A stretch of DNA of 64,000 nt from Anaerolineae bacterium (GTDB lineage Bacteria; Chloroflexota; Anaerolineae; UBA4142; SHND01), in the NCBI GenBank assembly GCA_020851635.1, contig JADZCJ010000140.1, positions 124,001-188,000 on the forward strand, read 5' to 3'. Both the position numbers and the translations under genes were made by a program. Each line of letters starts with the position of its first letter. The stretch's first letter is position 1. Positions 16,258 to 24,233 of this stretch are shown piece after piece. The notes beneath the pieces are model-generated. The model searched no databases. It saw only the letters and a list, made by a program, of their open reading frames with translations, and was not told the DNA's origin.

Positions 16258-17226
16258 ATGGCAGCTCATTTGAATTCAGTCTCATCAAATCTGCCACTCC
16301 CGGCGGAGAGAGTCGCGAACCGGCTCCTCGCTGGTCTCATCGCGTTCGGCGTCAGTCTGCTCCTGCTGCTCCTCATTGTCGTAGCCATGTTCGCCGAGAC
16401 GCTCGTGCCGCATGTGATCGAGTTTTGTTTGTTGGCATGGCAAACCATGTCCATTGACTTTGCCTATCGACTGATGTTTTTGGGGTTGATTGTTCTCACC
16501 CTTACGGAAATCGCTTTTCTGGTGAGGCTGTGGTGGCATGCCCGCTTGACGGAACGTCATGTGCAAAAACTTCTTTTGAAAAAAGGGCAGCCGACACCGA
16601 AACTTGCCTCTATCTTACATGAGCTCGGTCTTTCATCGCGGGTGGATTTCGTTGCGTTGCCTCAGCCCTTTGCATTGTGTTACGGTTGGCGTGCGCCGCG
16701 TGTTTTGGTGACGACGGGGCTGACGGAATCGTTGGATGAGATAGAGTTGCGCGGCGTTCTCGCGCACGAAAAGTATCATCTGATGCAACACGATCCATTA
16801 AAGATTCTCATTGCCCGTGCGTTGCGAGATGCCATAATCTTTTTCCCCGTCCTCAATGATCTTTTAGAAAACTACCTCCTATTACAAGAAATTGCGGCAG
16901 ATCAAACGGCCGTAGACGCGGGCGCTACGCGCGCCGCACTCGCCAGCGCGCTCATCAAGGTCTTTCGGTCGCCGGTGTGGGACACATTGGGTGTGGGTGC
17001 TTATACAACGTTTGGCGAACGGGTCGAGCATCTGGCGAATCCGCAGCGAAGGTTTGTGTGGCGCTTTTCATGGGTGCGCGCCGGTATCAGTGTTGTAGCT
17101 GGGATATTACTCTTGCTTGCTGTGTTACACCCTATGGCGCCGATGGCGCTGGGCGAAGCATTACACGCCGATTGCCATCATGTTGCGGTTTTGGACATCA
17201 AGTCACTCGTACCTTCACACACCTGA
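16258..17226 (+). CDS. M56/BlaR1-type membrane metalloprotease without sensor domain
   Basis: 322 residues with four hydrophobic segments: two near the N-terminus, a weak one around the protease core, and one near the C-terminus (ISVVAGILLLLAVLHPM). The zinc protease motif is HEKYH in GVLAHEKYHLMQHDPLK, with the downstream Glu in LLLQEIAADQTAVD. BlaR1 and MecR1 carry a large extracellular penicillin-binding domain after the last helix. Here only about 25 residues follow, with HADCHH among them, a plausible small metal-binding tail. It probably cleaves the repressor encoded just upstream when a signal, perhaps copper, is sensed (inference). Confidence 0.88.
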   Translation: MAAHLNSVSSNLPLPAERVANRLLAGLIAFGVSLLLLLLIVVAMFAETLVPHVIEFCLLAWQTMSIDFAYRLMFLGLIVLTLTEIAFLVRLWWHARLTERHVQKLLLKKGQPTPKLASILHELGLSSRVDFVALPQPFALCYGWRAPRVLVTTGLTESLDEIELRGVLAHEKYHLMQHDPLKILIARALRDAIIFFPVLNDLLENYLLLQEIAADQTAVDAGATRAALASALIKVFRSPVWDTLGVGAYTTFGERVEHLANPQRRFVWRFSWVRAGISVVAGILLLLAVLHPMAPMALGEALHADCHHVAVLDIKSLVPSHT

Positions 17227-17244
17227 TTTTTTTTACTTGGAACT

Positions 17245-17259
17245 CTTATCAAGAGTAAG
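17245..17259. promoter_or_regulatory. Candidate operator CTTATCAAGAGTAAG
   Basis: A perfect-arm regulon palindrome followed by AAATC, as at the pdxS site. It lies in the 133-base gap after the M56 gene and 101 bases before the next gene. A clear -35/-10 pair is not obvious; TTGGAA upstream could be a weak -35 box. It may govern the 17360-21712 cytochrome-related genes. Confidence 0.5.
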
Positions 17260-17359
17260 AAATCACTAATTGAATGGTGGCGGTTACGTTCCTACGTCGA
17301 TCCGAGTCCCAAGGAGATGAGGGATACGGGTACCGACAATTGATTGCGGGGCTAGTCTC

Positions 17360-17707
17360 ATGGATCAAGAAAAAATTCGGGCGTGGCTCTTACGCTGTGT
17401 TATTTGTCTGGCGCCGAGCGCGGTGATACTTGCTGTCATCTATTCGGGCGCGGGTTTGCATATGCCGTCGTTCGAGCTGTCGTGGCACAACGACTTGGTG
17501 TTCGCGCTGCTCGTCATTGCGTTCTTTTTGCCGTTGACCAAATTGCCTCTGTTATTTCTGCACGCGGAGCAACAATCGTTGTGTCTGCTTGACGACTGGG
17601 CAAGTTACAACAAACAGGAACGCGCGGCGCAGAGTGAGATTCTTGAACGGCGACTCAACGAATTGAGTGTTGAAGGTTCACTTCCAGTGATGGACTCGAT
17701 CAAATAA
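17360..17707 (+). CDS. Small membrane protein of unknown function
   Basis: 115 residues: two likely transmembrane helices (LLRCVICLAPSAVILAVIYS and DLVFALLVIAFFLPLTKLPL) and a charged, helical C-terminal tail with coiled-coil character (KQERAAQSEILERRLNELSV). I do not recognise the family. It is first in a close-packed row leading into the Asp-box protein, a TlpA-type oxidoreductase and CcmF, so a link to cytochrome assembly or membrane copper handling is possible. No cysteine motif typical of CcmH is present. Confidence 0.7.
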   Translation: MDQEKIRAWLLRCVICLAPSAVILAVIYSGAGLHMPSFELSWHNDLVFALLVIAFFLPLTKLPLLFLHAEQQSLCLLDDWASYNKQERAAQSEILERRLNELSVEGSLPVMDSIK

Positions 17708-17712
17708 GATCA

Positions 17713-18609
17713 ATGGCGCAAAGTAAAAAACGCGTGACGTCGCAAACGGTGTTCAGACGAAGGCTTTGGATTATTCTTGCGGTCGTAGCACCTGGCGCAG
17801 TTGCTGCCTTTGCGTGGTGGTTCGCGTCGTCTGCGACCGATTCTAGGCCGCTCGCCACCTTGAACACCCGCGATTATCACTCACTCGCGTTCCACCCGAA
17901 CAATCCCGATGTGCTCTATTTTGGGCATCATGGCGGGATGATGCAGAGCAGCGACGGGGGTAAAAGTTGGATTCCACTTGCGTCGCTTCAACAAGATGCT
18001 ATGTCTATTGCCATTCCTCGCGATGATCCGAATGTAATCACCATCGCAGGGCATGACGTCTTGAGTCAGAGCAATGATGGTGGGAAAACATGGCGCCCGC
18101 TCACGACGAATCTGCCAGGCACGGACATTCATGCGTTCGCCGTGAATCCCACCAACGCGCGCGAATTTTACGCGTTCGTTGCGGGATTCGGCTTGTTCAA
18201 AAGCGACGATGGCGGCGCGATGTGGACGAGTTTGAACCGCGCCGTTCCACCAAGCACAACCAGTATCGCGATTCGCGCCGACGCGCCACAAACGATTTTT
18301 CTCGGCAGCGGACAGCAAGGGTTGTTCGAGAGCGGTGATGGTGGTGTGACGTGGACGGGCATTCCCTCGAACACGTTTCAATCGGCAATCGCGCTTGCGT
18401 TGAATAACCAGAACGAATTATTTGTCGCAACCGAGCTAGGCGTTTTCAAGAGCGCGGATAGCGGCGCGACTTGGACGCGGTTGAATGTGGACACGGACGT
18501 TGCGCTTGCGCTCGCCATCAGTCCCTCGAATCCACAGCGTCTCGCGGTTGTGAATGACAAAGGTCAAGTCTTTCGCAGCGATGATGGAGGCGCGACGTGG
18601 GGCCAATGA
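17713..18609 (+). CDS. Membrane-anchored Asp-box (BNR/YCF48-like) beta-propeller protein
   Basis: 298 residues with an N-terminal membrane anchor (about 19-38), then six repeats with the Asp-box pattern: [40 protein letters not shown] and SDDGGATW. These fold as a propeller outside the membrane. The family includes sialidase-like and photosystem-assembly-like proteins, but the repeat alone does not imply enzyme activity, and no sialidase active site is evident. The stop overlaps the next gene's ATG (ATGA), so it is coupled to the TlpA-like oxidoreductase. A scaffold role in the envelope is inferred. Confidence 0.85.
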   Translation: MAQSKKRVTSQTVFRRRLWIILAVVAPGAVAAFAWWFASSATDSRPLATLNTRDYHSLAFHPNNPDVLYFGHHGGMMQSSDGGKSWIPLASLQQDAMSIAIPRDDPNVITIAGHDVLSQSNDGGKTWRPLTTNLPGTDIHAFAVNPTNAREFYAFVAGFGLFKSDDGGAMWTSLNRAVPPSTTSIAIRADAPQTIFLGSGQQGLFESGDGGVTWTGIPSNTFQSAIALALNNQNELFVATELGVFKSADSGATWTRLNVDTDVALALAISPSNPQRLAVVNDKGQVFRSDDGGATWGQ

Positions 18610-19190
18610 GTGACGGGTTGACGTTGACGGAGAAAAAACCGCGCCGCGCCTCGTTTTGGATGTTCGTCGGAATGTTTGCGGCGATTGGGATTGTGCTTGC
18701 GCTGCTCGCTTGGGCAGTGCAATCGAAAAGCGCGCCGCCACTCGCGTCTGGTATCGCGCCCGATTTTTCTCTTACCACGTTCGACGGGCAAGACATTAGA
18801 CTGTCGGAACTGCGCGGCAAACCTGTCATCATCAATTTTTGGGCATCGTGGTGTGTACCTTGTCGTACTGAGGCGCCACTGCTGGAACGGATGTGGCGCG
18901 ACTACCGCGAGCGCGGAATTATCCTGTTGGGAGTGGATTATGTGGACACGGGAGACGCGGCGAAGCAGTTCATTCATGAATACCGCATGACGTACCCGAA
19001 TGGACCGGATCTCGGTACTCGCATCTCGCAATCTTATCGCCTTACGGGTGTGCCCGAAACGTACTTTATCACGCGTGAGGGAAAAATGTTGGGCGGAATT
19101 GACGCGAACGGACGCGCGAATGCGAATTGGATTGGACCGATTTCCGAAGACGCGCTGCGCGAACGAATTGAAAGACTATTGAGTGAGTGA
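18606..19190 (+). CDS. TlpA/CcmG-like thiol-disulfide oxidoreductase
   Basis: 194 residues: an N-terminal membrane anchor ([20 protein letters not shown]) and an extracytoplasmic thioredoxin fold with the redox motif WCVPC in [20 protein letters not shown] and the cis-Pro region [10 protein letters not shown]. Proteins of this type reduce apocytochrome c or copper-site cysteines. Start at ATG 18606, which overlaps the preceding TGA; GTG 18597 is less likely. CcmF follows after 9 bases, so it most likely acts as the CcmG-type reductant in cytochrome c maturation. Confidence 0.93.
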   Translation: MSDGLTLTEKKPRRASFWMFVGMFAAIGIVLALLAWAVQSKSAPPLASGIAPDFSLTTFDGQDIRLSELRGKPVIINFWASWCVPCRTEAPLLERMWRDYRERGIILLGVDYVDTGDAAKQFIHEYRMTYPNGPDLGTRISQSYRLTGVPETYFITREGKMLGGIDANGRANANWIGPISEDALRERIERLLSE

Positions 19191-19199
19191 GGAGAGCTC

Positions 19200-21215
19200 A
19201 TGAACACACTCGGTTCCATTTCCCTTACCGTCGCGCTCGTCGTGGCGATTTATGCGGCGGTTGCTGGATTCATCGGCGGACGACGAAATATTCCTGAATT
19301 GGTTGATAGTGCGCGCAATGGCGTGATTGTATACGCCGCGCTCACGACGATTGCGTTTTTTGTAATTATTTATGCCTATGTCACGCGCGATTTTTCCCTC
19401 TCGCTTGTGGCAAACTCTTCCTCGCGCGATTTGTCGCTCTTGCTCACTTTAACAGCGATATGGTCAGGCCAGGCGGGGTCACTTTTGTTTTGGTCGTGGA
19501 TCTTGTCGCTGTATGGCATTACCGCCGTTTTGAGAAATTGGAACCTTGACCGCGGCCTGATGCCCTATGTTATTGGGGTGCTGATGGCGTTGCAGGTGTT
19601 TTTCGCGTTCATGTTGAATTTTATTTCCAGTCCTTTCAAGTTAATGGAGGTGATTCCTCTCGATGGCGCGGGCTTGAATCCGTTGTTGACACATCCGTTG
19701 ATGTCGGCGCATCCGCCGCTCTTGTATTTGGGTTACATCGGTTTCACGATCCCTTATGTTTTCGCGATGGCGGCGCTGATCAGTGGGCGTATCAGCGACT
19801 CTTGGATTCGCGCGACGCGGCGTTGGACACTGATCGCGTGGATGTTTTTGGGAATCGGTTTGCTCGTGGGTGGACGATGGGCCTATGACGTGTTGGGCTG
19901 GGGCGGCTATTGGGGTTGGGACCCTGTGGAAAACTCCGCGTTGATGCCGTGGCTCGTCGGTACTGCATTTTTACATTCGGTGATGGTGCAAGAACGCAAA
20001 GGCACATTAAAGGTCTGGAATCTCGGGCTCATCATTCTTGCGTTCACATTGACGGTGTTTGGCACGTTCCTCACGCGCAGCGGCATTATTCAGTCAGTTC
20101 ACGCGTTTGCGACTTCGGAGGTGGGAGCATGGTTCCTCGGATTCATAGCGCTGGTCGCGCTCGCTTCGATGGCACTCCTCTTTTATCGCCTGCCGCTGCT
20201 GCGCACAGAATCCGAGTCACCTGCTTTTCTTTCGCGCGAAATGTTATTTCTGCTCAACAATGTTCTGTTTCTTGGCGCGGCGATGGCGATTATGATTGGG
20301 GTGATTTGGCCTCTGATCAGCGAGCTCATCACGGGACAAACACTGACCGTCGGTCCACCGTACTTTAATCTTGTTATTGGTATCATCCTTGTTGGCATCT
20401 TTTTGTTGATGGGGGTTATTCCTCTCATAGGGTGGGGGGGCGCGACATTAAGCCGGTTAGGCCGCAAAGTCATGGCGCCCCTTCTGTTCACCGTACTTTT
20501 TGTCGGACTGACATTCGTTTTGGGAAACCGCGAACTCCTTCCCTTGTTCGGCATGGCGCTCGTGGGATTTGTGATATTCACGACGCTCGCCGATATCTAT
20601 TGGGCATCGCGCGCGCGGCAAAAGAATACACGCGAAAATTTGTTTGTGGCGTTTGGACAGTTATTGAATCGCAATCATCGGCGCTATGGCGGTTACCTGG
20701 TGCATCTCGCCGTTGCAATCATGGCGATTGGCATCATCGGTTCCCGTAGTTACGCGACGGACCAAGTGCGCGCCCTTCAGATTGGGGATAGTTGGAGCAC
20801 GACCGACTACACCATTGTATTTGAAAAGTTTACTCCCAACATTCCCAATGGTGAAGGGATCACGACACAAGCCACGTTAGGTGTCTATCAGGACGGCAAC
20901 CGCGTCACGACGTTAACCCCATCCGCGACATACTACCCGCGCCAACAGCAAAACATGACCGACCCGGCAATCTATGGCGACGCGCCTTTGTATCGCCGTG
21001 ACGTATATGCCATCATTCAAGGATGGGAAGATAATTTCGAATACGTGAGTTTTCGCGTGTTTGTGAACCCTATGGTCGCATGGGTGTGGCTGGGTGGAAT
21101 CCTTTATATGTTAGCCGTCTCAGTCACGATGTTTCCCGATCCACAGGAGAATAAATCGCGTACACGGAATTTTGTAGAACAAAACGCGTATACGTTTGCC
21201 AAACCGAGTGAGTGA
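19200..21215 (+). CDS. ccmF: Cytochrome c heme lyase subunit CcmF
   Basis: 671 residues, about the usual length of CcmF, with many transmembrane helices. The tryptophan-rich heme-binding segment reads WGGYWGWDPVENSALMPWLV (WWD domain), followed by the conserved VWNLGLIILAFTLTVFGTFL and TRSGIIQSVHAF. A C-terminal extracytoplasmic region (about 530-625) precedes the last helix. CcmF transfers heme from CcmE to apocytochrome c. No CcmA-E genes are in the window. GAGGAG precedes ATG 19200. It is coupled to the next gene, a cytochrome c, by a TGATG overlap. Confidence 0.96.
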   Translation: MNTLGSISLTVALVVAIYAAVAGFIGGRRNIPELVDSARNGVIVYAALTTIAFFVIIYAYVTRDFSLSLVANSSSRDLSLLLTLTAIWSGQAGSLLFWSWILSLYGITAVLRNWNLDRGLMPYVIGVLMALQVFFAFMLNFISSPFKLMEVIPLDGAGLNPLLTHPLMSAHPPLLYLGYIGFTIPYVFAMAALISGRISDSWIRATRRWTLIAWMFLGIGLLVGGRWAYDVLGWGGYWGWDPVENSALMPWLVGTAFLHSVMVQERKGTLKVWNLGLIILAFTLTVFGTFLTRSGIIQSVHAFATSEVGAWFLGFIALVALASMALLFYRLPLLRTESESPAFLSREMLFLLNNVLFLGAAMAIMIGVIWPLISELITGQTLTVGPPYFNLVIGIILVGIFLLMGVIPLIGWGGATLSRLGRKVMAPLLFTVLFVGLTFVLGNRELLPLFGMALVGFVIFTTLADIYWASRARQKNTRENLFVAFGQLLNRNHRRYGGYLVHLAVAIMAIGIIGSRSYATDQVRALQIGDSWSTTDYTIVFEKFTPNIPNGEGITTQATLGVYQDGNRVTTLTPSATYYPRQQQNMTDPAIYGDAPLYRRDVYAIIQGWEDNFEYVSFRVFVNPMVAWVWLGGILYMLAVSVTMFPDPQENKSRTRNFVEQNAYTFAKPSE

Positions 21216-21712
21216 TGAAATCCCTCGTCATTGCGACGTTGTCAATTGTCATTTTCCTACTCTCCGGCTGTGTGTCTGAGCCTCCGCTCGTCAATCAATA
21301 TGGCACCGCCGTCCCGCCGCTTCCAACATTAGATTCGTCCGCAGTCCTGCGCGGGAAACAAATCTATCAGCTACACTGCGCAATGTGTCATGGCGGCAAC
21401 GCAGAAGGCGCGGTGAATTGGAAAGTGCCGGACGAGAATTTGAACTATCCACCACCACCGCACGACGACACGGGCCACTCGTGGCATCATCCCGATCGCG
21501 TAATCTATGAAGCGATACGGGAAGGCCTTCGCGATTCACTGCGCCCGGATCAACCGGTTCGAATGCAGTCTTTTGGCGAAAAATTGAGCGACGCTGAAAT
21601 TCGGGCGGTGTTGACGTATTTCAAGAGTTTGTGGTCACGCGAGCACCGCGAGTTTCAATATCTGCGTACGACAGAAGACGAGATCGAAAATCCGACCCCA
21701 CACGCGCCCTAA
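21215..21712 (+). CDS. Class I c-type cytochrome, lipoprotein
   Basis: 165 residues: lipoprotein signal peptide with lipobox LLSGC, a Pro-rich linker, then the heme-binding motif CAMCH in IYQLHCAMCHGGNAEG. A likely axial Met is in RMQSFGEKLSDAEIRAVLTY, a usual cytochrome c C-terminal helix region. One heme. Start at ATG 21215, sharing a base with the ccmF stop. It is probably a substrate of the maturation genes before it and a small electron carrier on the outer face of the membrane; the partner is unknown. Confidence 0.93.
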   Translation: MKSLVIATLSIVIFLLSGCVSEPPLVNQYGTAVPPLPTLDSSAVLRGKQIYQLHCAMCHGGNAEGAVNWKVPDENLNYPPPPHDDTGHSWHHPDRVIYEAIREGLRDSLRPDQPVRMQSFGEKLSDAEIRAVLTYFKSLWSREHREFQYLRTTEDEIENPTPHAP

Positions 21713-21757
21713 AATGGGAGCGCGCATACAAGAATTCAAGAATGATAACATTTGAAT

Positions 21758-21804
21758 GAGGGCGACTCCGCCGCAAGTCCGAAGCCCTCTCCGCGTAAGA
21801 GGGC
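21758..21804 (+). promoter_or_regulatory. Alternative hairpins before the 21818 gene
   Basis: GCCCTCT at 21784-21790 can pair with AGAGGGC at 21798-21804 (7 bp, loop CCGCGTA), or its first six bases can pair with GAGGGC at 21758-21763. The downstream hairpin ends just before the AAAGGAG ribosome-binding site. It could modulate translation, or it may be a common intergenic repeat. Confidence 0.4.
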
Positions 21805-21817
21805 GAAAGGAGAACGT

Positions 21818-22150
21818 ATGCAGAACACGTCACACTATTTGCATCACATCTTTATCCGCGTCGTGGTGCCAGATTTCGGCGCGTGGTATCGTGAACATGT
21901 TAATCAAGCAAAGGCGCGGGCAACGTATGGGCTCATGGATGGCCCCATCTATCGTGAGTTGGATAATCCCAACGCCGCACTCGTGCAGCTCGACACCAAC
22001 GATGTGCCAAAAGCACTCAAATGGTTCAAAACGGCCGAGTTTCGGGAAGCGTGTCTAAGTACGCAGGTGCAAGCCCGCGAGTTTTATGACACGGCGTGGC
22101 GCAAAGTGCGACGCGGGAGTTATCGCAAGTCGTCGCGTTCGTCAAAATGA
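21818..22150 (+). CDS. Small cytosolic protein, possibly ABM/dimeric alpha-beta barrel type
   Basis: 110 residues beginning MQNTSHYLHHIFIRVVVPDF. Start at ATG 21818, set by AAAGGAG. The order of predicted strands and helices (HHIFIRVVV, AWYREHVNQAK, NAALVQLDTND, PKALKWFKTAEFREA) suggests a ferredoxin-like alpha-beta fold as in antibiotic-biosynthesis-monooxygenase-type domains, but no firm family was recognised. The C-terminus is strongly basic (VRRGSYRKSSRSSK). The stop overlaps the sortase ATG (ATGA), so expression is coupled. Function unknown. Confidence 0.7.
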   Translation: MQNTSHYLHHIFIRVVVPDFGAWYREHVNQAKARATYGLMDGPIYRELDNPNAALVQLDTNDVPKALKWFKTAEFREACLSTQVQAREFYDTAWRKVRRGSYRKSSRSSK

Positions 22151-23010
22151 GGATTCGATCCGTGGATTCGCGCAAGGTCAGTCAAATCTCCCTCGCGGAA
22201 TTAGAGACAATTCTCGAAATGCGCCGCCGTGTGGAACGTGCGCGCACACAGACAGATGCAGTACGGGTTTCGCGAATACAATGGCAGCGCAGCGCATTCC
22301 TGCTGCTTGTTGAAATCATTGCGCTTAGCGCGTTCGTCCTTGTGCTTGGGCTGATCTTGTGGAATCTCCGGACGCTCAATCAATTCAGCGTAATAACGCG
22401 TACGGAGGCAATTCAAGCGCAAGAGGAAGGACTGACAATTGTCACAAGTGCGCGACCTTTAATACATGAACTCCCCGGCTCTTCGTTCCCACCGCCGGAT
22501 TTGTATGTGCGGGAATTGCCCGGGTCCTCTTTTGCGCCTGAATCGACTTTTCCTCCTGCCCTCGGGGTTCTGGGTGTACGCGCGCCGGTGGCGGCGTCTC
22601 CACTTGCGCCGACACCCAGCCCCGACTCGCCGTCACGGATCACGATTCCTGCAATTGCAATCGATTCGCCTGTTGTCGCCGGCGACGATTGGGAAGCGTT
22701 AAAGAAAGGCGTAGGCCATCGCATCGGAACTCCGAATCCGGGCGAGCGCGGCAACATGGTCATGTCGGGGCACAACGACGTGTATGGCGAAGTCTTTCGC
22801 GACCTCGATAGACTGGAGGTGGGAGCGGAAATTGTCGTGTATGCAGGCAGCCGCAAGTTCCGATACGTCGTACAAGCTCGCCGCATCGTCGTTCCAAACG
22901 ATTTGAGTCCACTCAAACCATCGCGCGAATCTATTCTCACGCTGATCACTTGTTGGCCCTATCGCGTGGACAATTTTCGATTAATTATCATCGCGCAGCT
23001 CGCTGCGTAA
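22147..23010 (+). CDS. srt: Sortase (class D/E-like transpeptidase)
   Basis: 287 residues: cytoplasmic N-terminus, one transmembrane helix (FLLLVEIIALSAFVLVLGLI), a Pro-rich stalk and a C-terminal sortase domain. Catalytic residues: His209 in VMSGHNDVYG, Cys269 in the TLxTC motif (LTLITCWPYR) and Arg278 in VDNFRLIII. Sortases cut LPxTG-type signals and join the protein to a cell-wall amine. Two LPQTG proteins (13761 and 15155) are in the window and are the natural substrates (inference). The stalk has a curious repeat, HELPGSSFPP and RELPGSSFAP. Start at ATG 22147, overlapping the preceding stop. Confidence 0.93.
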   Translation: MRIRSVDSRKVSQISLAELETILEMRRRVERARTQTDAVRVSRIQWQRSAFLLLVEIIALSAFVLVLGLILWNLRTLNQFSVITRTEAIQAQEEGLTIVTSARPLIHELPGSSFPPPDLYVRELPGSSFAPESTFPPALGVLGVRAPVAASPLAPTPSPDSPSRITIPAIAIDSPVVAGDDWEALKKGVGHRIGTPNPGERGNMVMSGHNDVYGEVFRDLDRLEVGAEIVVYAGSRKFRYVVQARRIVVPNDLSPLKPSRESILTLITCWPYRVDNFRLIIIAQLAA

Positions 23011-23063
23011 GGACAGATGTTGTACTGAAATGTTTCTACGCTCCGTTTCAAGAAATTCAAATT

Positions 23064-24233
23064 ATGTTCAATTCCAAACCCATCGCCTTACTGTTCATTT
23101 TTATTCTTTTGTTCGCAACGGGATGCAGCGGTTCGGCAGCAAATACGCCAGCCGTCGCATTGGCAACGCTTGAACCGACAAACGTTCGGGCTGTAATACA
23201 GTCAACGCCCCTGCCTGAAACAACGCGTGTCACAGAACCTCTTGTGCCCGCCACCTCACCGCGTCTCCCATCAGAAACCGCCACGCAGGTTCCATCCATG
23301 CCCCCCCCAACTCTTTTCGCGCCGAGCCCTACTCCCGCTAGCCCACTCGCGATCGAATCGCTGCGTGCACGCGAATATCCCGGCAGCGAAATTGTGATTG
23401 AACAAACACTTGCCCCCGGCAGTAACTATCAACGCTACATCGCATCACACTTTTCGGATGGATTGAAAATTTACGGCTTGCTGACCGTGCCGAAAGGCGC
23501 CAAGCCCGCGACGGGGTGGCCGGTGATTCTGTTCAATCACGGTTATATTTCACCCGAGCAATATCGCACTACGGAACGTTATATCGCCTACCAAGATGCT
23601 ATCGCGCGGGTGGGCTATATTACCTTCAAGTCCGATTATCGCGGACATGGCAGTTCCGAAGGCACGCCGAGCGGACATTTTGCGCCGGGGTACACGATTG
23701 ATGTGTTGAATGCGATGGGGTCATTGAAAAAATATCCAGAGGCGGATCCCAATCGTATTGGCATGTGGGGGCATTCGCTGGGGGGAGAGATTGTCTTGCG
23801 CGCGATGGTAATTAGCCCCGGCATCAAAGCAGGCGTCAGTTGGGCAGGCACTGTGGCTCCACCGTCTGAACAATTGGGGATGTGGGGTGGGGGACGTGGC
23901 GGTGGTGCGACTTCGCCTCATGGCGCGGCAAGTGGCCCAAGTGATTTAACGCGGCAGTATGGCACCCCCGCAGAGAATCCCGAATTTTGGGCTTCCCTTG
24001 CGCCCACTTCGTATCTCGCCGATTTGTCAGGGCCAATTCAATTGCATCATGGCACCGCCGATCCGGAAGTCCCACTGAACTTTTCCCAGGTGCTTTTCGA
24101 CGAAATCGATAGGGAGGGCAAGGCTGCCGAGTTGTACACGTACCCGGGAGACAATCACAATCTTTCAAACAGTTTTAACCTCGCGATGGAGCGAACGATC
24201 ACGTTTTTCGACGCCTATGTGAAAGGTGACTAA
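23064..24233 (+). CDS. Lipoprotein alpha/beta hydrolase (dienelactone hydrolase / S9-like)
   Basis: 389 residues: lipoprotein signal with LLFATGCSGS, a low-complexity Pro/Thr linker to about residue 95, then an alpha/beta-hydrolase fold. Catalytic Ser in MWGHSLGGEIVLRA, the oxyanion region in VILFNHGYISPEQ, the Asp probably in HHGTADPEVPL and His in YPGDNHNLS. The family includes esterases and prolyl-oligopeptidase-type peptidases; the substrate is unknown. Start at ATG 23064, giving a proper signal peptide; the open frame upstream to 22950 overlaps the sortase. Gly-rich loop GMWGGGRGGGATSP is an unusual insertion after the Ser strand. Confidence 0.88.
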   Translation: MFNSKPIALLFIFILLFATGCSGSAANTPAVALATLEPTNVRAVIQSTPLPETTRVTEPLVPATSPRLPSETATQVPSMPPPTLFAPSPTPASPLAIESLRAREYPGSEIVIEQTLAPGSNYQRYIASHFSDGLKIYGLLTVPKGAKPATGWPVILFNHGYISPEQYRTTERYIAYQDAIARVGYITFKSDYRGHGSSEGTPSGHFAPGYTIDVLNAMGSLKKYPEADPNRIGMWGHSLGGEIVLRAMVISPGIKAGVSWAGTVAPPSEQLGMWGGGRGGGATSPHGAASGPSDLTRQYGTPAENPEFWASLAPTSYLADLSGPIQLHHGTADPEVPLNFSQVLFDEIDREGKAAELYTYPGDNHNLSNSFNLAMERTITFFDAYVKGD

